Positions 59,366-64,000 of a DNA stretch of 64,000 bases are shown here, one piece after another. Within the stretch, counting starts at the first letter, position 1, and each line of letters opens with the position of its first letter. The position numbers and the translations under genes were made by a program. The stretch spans positions 27,055,313-27,119,312 of the forward strand of contig OX388312.1 in the NCBI GenBank assembly GCA_947579605.1, written 5' to 3'. Below the pieces are notes generated by a model. It was not told the origin of the DNA. It saw only the letters and a list, made by a program, of their open reading frames with translations, and searched no databases. Origin of the DNA: Athripsodes cinereus (Eukaryota; Arthropoda; Insecta; Trichoptera; Leptoceridae).

Positions 59366-59822
59366 AGAGTAGTTTATTAATCAAAAATATGATAAATGTA
59401 ACTTTTTTGAAAAACTTTGGAACGATCCATACTGAAAACCCTGTCATATGACAAACTACGCCCGATTCTGTTTAATTTAATAATAGGAACATTCCTATTT
59501 TAGTTAGTCTACATTGGTATTCTATAAACTCTAAAATTGTTCCTAATTAGAATTATATACAACTTGTATCATAGAATACGAATGTTAGATCAAGTGAGCT
59601 TGATTATAAAATTTTGTAAGGTTTTTATTTTAGTTTGAATCAATATAGAATAGGGGGTTAGTTTCGTTCCGACATGACACACGTACATGAGTATATAAAA
59701 TCATTACGTATGTATGTTACATAATATATCATAAAAACACTAATACTTACATGATATGATACAGTAATACATCAGTTACGTACACTCTAACACCTGAGTT
59801 TTCTGTGACTGTGTATATAGAA

Positions 59823-60080
59823 CAGGGGTCGGCAACCTTTTAGCTGTGGTGTGCCAAGCCACTCTACCAATATGATTCTGGGTGCCGCCTTAATTCTAAT
59901 ATTATATAATGGGGTTCTAGAGGAGAATAATTTTATACCAAATTTATCTTTTAAACATATTTATTAAAAAAATAACATAAAATTCTATTTTCGCGATTTC
60001 CCTGATTACTTTGTAGAGTGCCATTCAGAACCCCATCGCGTGCCAAGCCTGGCACGCGTGCCATAGGTTGCCGACGCCTG
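59823..60080. mobile_element. hAT MITE, 258 bp, intact ends
   Basis: An exact 8-bp duplication atatagaa flanks it (59815-59822, 60081-60088). The ends CAGGGGTCGGCAACCTTTTA and, inverted, CAGGCGTCGGCAACCTATGG form TIRs. Subterminal gtgccaagcc and tggcacgcgtgcc repeats are typical of this hAT type. No ORF. Confidence 0.93.
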
Positions 60081-60257
60081 ATATAGAATAAGACTAATTC
60101 AGTATAATATTGTACTCTCCTGTACTTTATATTATTATGTCAGAGTATGTTATAGCATTAGTATTATTATGTTATTTTCGACTTTCGTTTATTCGAATTA
60201 TCGCGGTTTCCGATATTTTTGTTAAGTGATATTTCAGTAACTAATAAAATAGGTAAC

Positions 60258-60385
60258 TGCTGCTACTACTACTATACCATCACAGCATATCCCACAAGTG
60301 GGGTAGCCAGCAAACCAGATTTCGCAAGCTGCCTTCTACATGCAAATAAAAAATAAGACATTCAGGATGGGCGGTAATCCTCAAA
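60258..60385 (+). mobile_element. (CTA)n-type element, 3'-truncated
   Basis: gctgctactactactatacc atcacagcatatcccacaag tggggtagccagcaaaccag through aagacattcaggatgggcgg. The 3' third is absent. The hAT MITE at 60412 follows about 25 bp later. Confidence 0.8.
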
Positions 60386-60411
60386 AACGGCACGAAATAA
60401 GTTGTCTAGAA

Positions 60412-60614
60412 CAGTGGTTCCCAAAGTTGACTGGGCTTCGACCCATCTAAGAAAAAATCCAATCTTGGGATCCACCTTTTAGCTTTTTTCTGCAAACATT
60501 GCTCCAGCAGCAATTTTTTATTCATGTCTTATACGGTGGCGAATCGTCCATTAGGGCCCACTCAATATTCGCTCACGACCCACTGGTGGGTCGCGACCCA
60601 TATGGGAAATACTG
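60412..60614. mobile_element. hAT MITE, 203 bp (same family as 28815-29010, opposite orientation)
   Basis: The ends CAGTGGTTCCCAAAGTTGAC and, inverted, CAGTATTTCCCATATGGGTC carry the internal markers aggtggatcccaagattgga and gggtcgcgaccca shared with 28815-29010. The flanking octamers gtctagaa and gtctgaaa are an imperfect target duplication. The open frame 60499-60708 crosses its right end and is meaningless. Confidence 0.9.
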
Positions 60615-60829
60615 GTCTGAAATATTATTATATTCTGAAGGCCCAACAACAAATCTCTGGACACCTTATTTCGGACTCTGGTCCAAATTAGATACTGTAT
60701 TGTTATAATCATTGATGATTATTGTGCTTGCTTGTTATTTTTTTTGGGTTTTTGTTGTTAAGCTTTGTTTATTTGTTGTTATTCATTGTGTTTGATTCGG
60801 TTATGATTGCATTTTATCCTGAGAGGGGC

Positions 60830-61000
60830 ATCGAAGACGTAAATGTAGCATAAAAAATTCCCACGAGGCGGTATTGGCCGGCCAGCCGTTCATGCTGCCC
60901 AATAGGGCCCGCCCATGAGGACAAAAGTTTTGCTTAGAAGAGCGGATAAATAGAAGTCCCCCGACTTCTGAGATATCCGGGTATGGGAGGGAGTCTTCAA
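60830..61000. other. GC-rich patch of unknown origin
   Basis: ggcggtattggccggccagc cgttcatgctgcccaatagg gcccgcccatgagg and agaagtcccccgacttctga stand out from the AT-rich flanks. No protein frame or TIR was found; agaagtcccccgacttct forms a small hairpin. Probably the 3' UTR of an unidentified retroelement. Confidence 0.35.
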
Positions 61001-61339
61001 TGTATTAAGTATATTATTATGGTAGCACTGCTTTAAAATAATACACTATTGAATAATAATGTTAAATAACGTCTGTACTTCAATATCCACGGTTTACATA
61101 CACAACATATTATATCGTGTAGTTGAGGGATCTATTTCAATGTAATAAATAACATGTACAAACGTTTAAGTATTACTGTTATTTCTAACATGACATGTCG
61201 CATATATATAATTCTAGTGCTTCGTAGCTTTCATCGATTCATTCATAGAAAATGGAACATTACAATAATACCACTATATAAGTGTATATAAAAAAGGAGA
61301 AAATAATATAAAATATAAGGAGAGATATATAACGATATA

Positions 61340-61510
61340 AGAATGAATGTAAATAAGTTACGATGGTTTGGCCAAGTAGAAAGAATTAATAAAATGCATA
61401 CATAGATACTACCTAAATAAAACTATCAAAGGTACGCAGCGTCTTTTCCATGTCAGAAATTGAAGTTGACTTAAAGAAGTTAAACGTCTTCATTAGTTCA
61501 TGCTTTACGC
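61340..61510 (+). pseudogene. Decayed LINE 3' fragment
   Basis: MNVNKLRWFGQVERINK (from 61343) matches RMRVNKLRWFGHVERMQ of 17770-18195. The following ~120 bp keep only scattered similarity. Confidence 0.6.
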
Positions 61511-62971
61511 ATATCCACTTTTTCAGGACATGGGAAACTATAGATACCGAAAAGAGTCGAAGACGTATACTACCAAGGTCCAAGACTATACAAATAAAAT
61601 AATATGTCTTCCATATTTAATCGAACTTGCCATCATATGAACAGCTTAAAAGACTGGTGCCAAAATCGCTTCATAGGATGATTTTATAATAATTTACATC
61701 TTCCTTAATCTTCATAAAATGATAAAATCACTTGGTAAGTACTTTATCAAAGTGAAAGACTTTATTGTTAATTATTGTCATATTGTTGTTAAGGTTATCA
61801 CATTGTCTTTATTATTTACTGTCCGAATCTCTCACTGAGCCCTCAGACCCTTTCCATAAACAAACAAAACGACTATGTACGATGTACAAATACAGACAGT
61901 ACAAAATTCCCTTATAATAATAATGTTTAGTTAAGCCACATTCACATTACACCTATTCAAAGTTCAAAGCTCAGCTTTAATAGCTTTTCTATAGTAGCTT
62001 TACTTCAACTTTACAACGTATCTATGACTTTAGAGAATCGGAAGCAAAATAATAAATGAAAAGTTATTTCATCCAATGTCACTTTCAATTAACAAAATAT
62101 ATTCTATGGATAATAGAGCAAGACAGCCCGATGGGTTCTAGGCTTCCTCTAGTAGTCATCGCTACAGCTCTTCAGTTATTTTTGCCTTATCTCTTTTCTA
62201 ACCGATCTAGAAGCTTTACCCAAGATTCGAAGGAAAATAGACAGCTCTACCAGATAGCTATCAATTTATGTTTTCCAGGAGAGCAATAAAAGCTGAGCTT
62301 CAAAGTTCCTCTAGCACTGCTCTGGAGCTCTAGTCATATACAATGCAAATTCAGGTTACCTAACCCTCAGTAGAATTATTGTGTAATAACTCTTGACATA
62401 TTATTGTTACATATTTGTTCAGTGACAGGGCGAGCACACAGTACTACTTGGCATATTTTATAACACATTTGGACTAATAACTAAAACAACAGCACGTTTT
62501 CGTATTCGAAAATTGTTGAATTATTTAGTAGATTGATATATTATTCTATATTCTGAGTCAATCATAACAAATCAAGTACGAGTAGTACCCTGAATTAGTA
62601 AGTGTGTGTTAACATTTTTTTACATATAGACCTTTATTCGGGACACCCACAACATTTTAAAGTATGATGGAAAACAGTCACCAAGCATGACAAGGTCCCT
62701 GCATAAACATTTTAGTCATATCACGTCATGTTTAAATATCCACTATTAAACATTTAAGTACTAGACAATAATAACAGGGAATCTAATTTATTTATTTTTT
62801 ATTGGACATCATTTAAGTGTCGTTTACGTGCCAATGCACCTCAAGGACACTGTGCAATTAATCAATTCTAAAACATTACATAATATTACATCATAATATA
62901 AATGTAGCTAAATAATTAGATTAAACGAGAATCTTCATATTATATTCTATTACATTTATTGTATTACATTG

Positions 62972-63000
62972 AGTTCGTCGTTAGCTTGGAGGTAGAGTAC
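62972..63000 (+). mobile_element. SINE head fragment (GTCGG-type)
   Basis: gagttcgtcgttagcttgga ggtagagta equals the first 29 bp of the copy at 27825-27990 with two changes. Confidence 0.55.
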
Positions 63001-63393
63001 AATACAAAAAATATATAAGATATTAATATGACTTTTTTCCCACCATTCCCTTGACACTCGCGTGGGTAAACTACAAAGAAAGAAAAGTTTAATCTTTCAT
63101 TTAAAAGGGACAATGGGACAAAACTTGGACAACTAGTTGGAAACTTTACTAATATCTCAAAACTAATACATTATTGTCAGTCTATAAGCATTTATGAAAA
63201 AAGAAAAAAATAGTTTGCTAAACCGACAGTCGAGTAAAAAAGTCCCATTCAATAATCAATAAATAACGTTATAAGTGAGTTAGTTGGAAGAGATCGCGTT
63301 TTCTACAATATTATTCTACAAATTTCGATTGACTTTGTCAGACAGCATACTTATAAATTCTATTTCTTTTGTCGTAGAATAAAAATAGCATGT

Positions 63394-63592
63394 AGGTATA
63401 GACAATTAACACAGATCGACCTAGTCCCAAATTAAGATATGAATCTTGTATTATATTCTATGGGTACGACGATACACACATACGTACTACACCCCGACCC
63501 AGAACAATTTGGAATAGGTCATTCTTCACTTTGTATAGGTCCTCGTGGTTCAAAGGCAAGAGCGTTACCTGTGCGACACAGCTGACACCGAA
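63394..63592 (-). mobile_element. tRNA-headed SINE (same family as 12772-13017)
   Basis: The plus strand shows tagacaattaacacagatcg acctagtcccaa, aagatatgaatcttgtatta, ccccgacccagaacaatttg and ggaataggtcattcttcact, then a damaged head (tcctcgtggttcaaaggcaa, gcgttacctgtgcgacac). Confidence 0.75.
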
Positions 63593-64000
63593 TGAATATC
63601 TTCCACTTCTTTAGTTCCTAAAATATTTAAGAAACAATATTATAACGATACTTCAATTTTTCGTACTATTTAGTCTTTTGAAAATAAAAATAAATAGAAA
63701 GTCTATTAATTGAAAATAAAAATAAATTAATTAACATTAACCAGTCTTCTGCGTTAGGTACTGCATACCGTCGTTGTGGAATATAATTCTACGTGGAATA
63801 AAGATTCTGTTATTCACGAAATGTTATAACTCTTAAATGCGCCTTTGCAGTGGTTTTCTTCAAAACGACGCAGTTCAAAATATAATATTATCTGGGTATT
63901 ATATCTTGTGAAATGTTTTACCTTCCTTGTTACTTGCCGTATCAACTTTAGGAAACCGCTGATATCCTCGTAAAACTTTCTTGTGGGACAATATTCTACA

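Larger units (their letters stand above)
53399..64000 (-). other. 5' flank/intron upstream of the first visible dlg1 exon
   Basis: Scanned for the first L27 exon (RALRLLEDYH...IFKSRLFQALL-type text); none was seen. The stretch is dense in mobile elements: (CTA)n copies, LINE ends (54395, 56020, 57683, 61340), hAT MITEs, a 57-bp-arm palindrome and a 146-bp tandem repeat. A GC-rich patch at 60830-61000 is unassigned. Confidence 0.55.

Noticed and set aside
63925..63990. Minus-strand exon-like text RKFYEDISGFLKLIRQVTRK before a GTAAAA at the right edge
   Set aside because: It does not match the missing L27 half and is cut by the window end; a retroelement remnant is at least as likely.
1..64000. 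CRISPR array, operon, phage or bacterial insertion
   Set aside because: No regularly spaced repeats, no prokaryotic gene spacing and no ribosome-binding pattern; everything recognised is insect nuclear sequence or its transposons.

Overview
The window is eukaryotic nuclear DNA, almost certainly from an insect. It is very AT-rich, has long introns with GT-AG splice sites, carries many SINE, LINE and MITE copies, and holds one recognisable gene whose protein is closest to insect Discs large. The insect order cannot be settled from the sequence alone. The ORFs in this DNA are short because the gene is split into small exons; most long open frames here are chance frames in AT-rich DNA.

The gene is dlg1 (discs large, a MAGUK scaffold), on the minus strand, incomplete at both ends. 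I resolved 13 exons plus one alternative first exon, and every junction keeps the reading frame. In transcription order: second half of the L27 domain (53398-53274, two possible donors), two linker exons (43023-42934, 39534-39457), PDZ1 (15992-15687, tandem acceptor), PDZ2 (11152-10895 and 10487-10346), PDZ3 (9995-9727 and 9338-9205), SH3 (8892-8773 and 8505-8379), hook (7200-7095), a 42-nt cassette (5145-5104) and a 69-nt exon (1745-1677). The guanylate-kinase exons must lie beyond position 1, and the first L27 exon beyond position 64000. At 35570-35496, inside the 23-kb intron before PDZ1, is a 25-codon first exon matching the start of the short Dlg-A isoform. It splices in frame to PDZ1 and skips L27. 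The window therefore encodes the classic choice between an L27-bearing (S97-like) and an L27-less (A-like) scaffold.

The rest is intron and 5' flank filled with mobile elements. They include: (i) an abundant ~250-bp element beginning (CTA)n-ccatcacggcat, with at least twelve copies or fragments on both strands; (ii) several tRNA-headed SINE families; (iii) 3' ends of several non-LTR retrotransposons; (iv) hAT-type MITEs with 8-bp target duplications (17548-18275, 28815-29010, 59823-60080, 60412-60614); (v) long-TIR or palindromic elements (26295-26638, 40032-40192, 47714-47847, 53479-54060, 57336-57542, 59217-59365); and (vi) tandem repeats (3301-3479, 55199-55615). Several are nested, which orders the insertions in time.

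I found no CRISPR array, rRNA, convincing functional tRNA or prokaryote-style operon, and nothing that looks like an undescribed molecular system. The most useful new points are the unlisted Dlg-A start exon, the splice choices that tune the scaffold, and the nested transposons.
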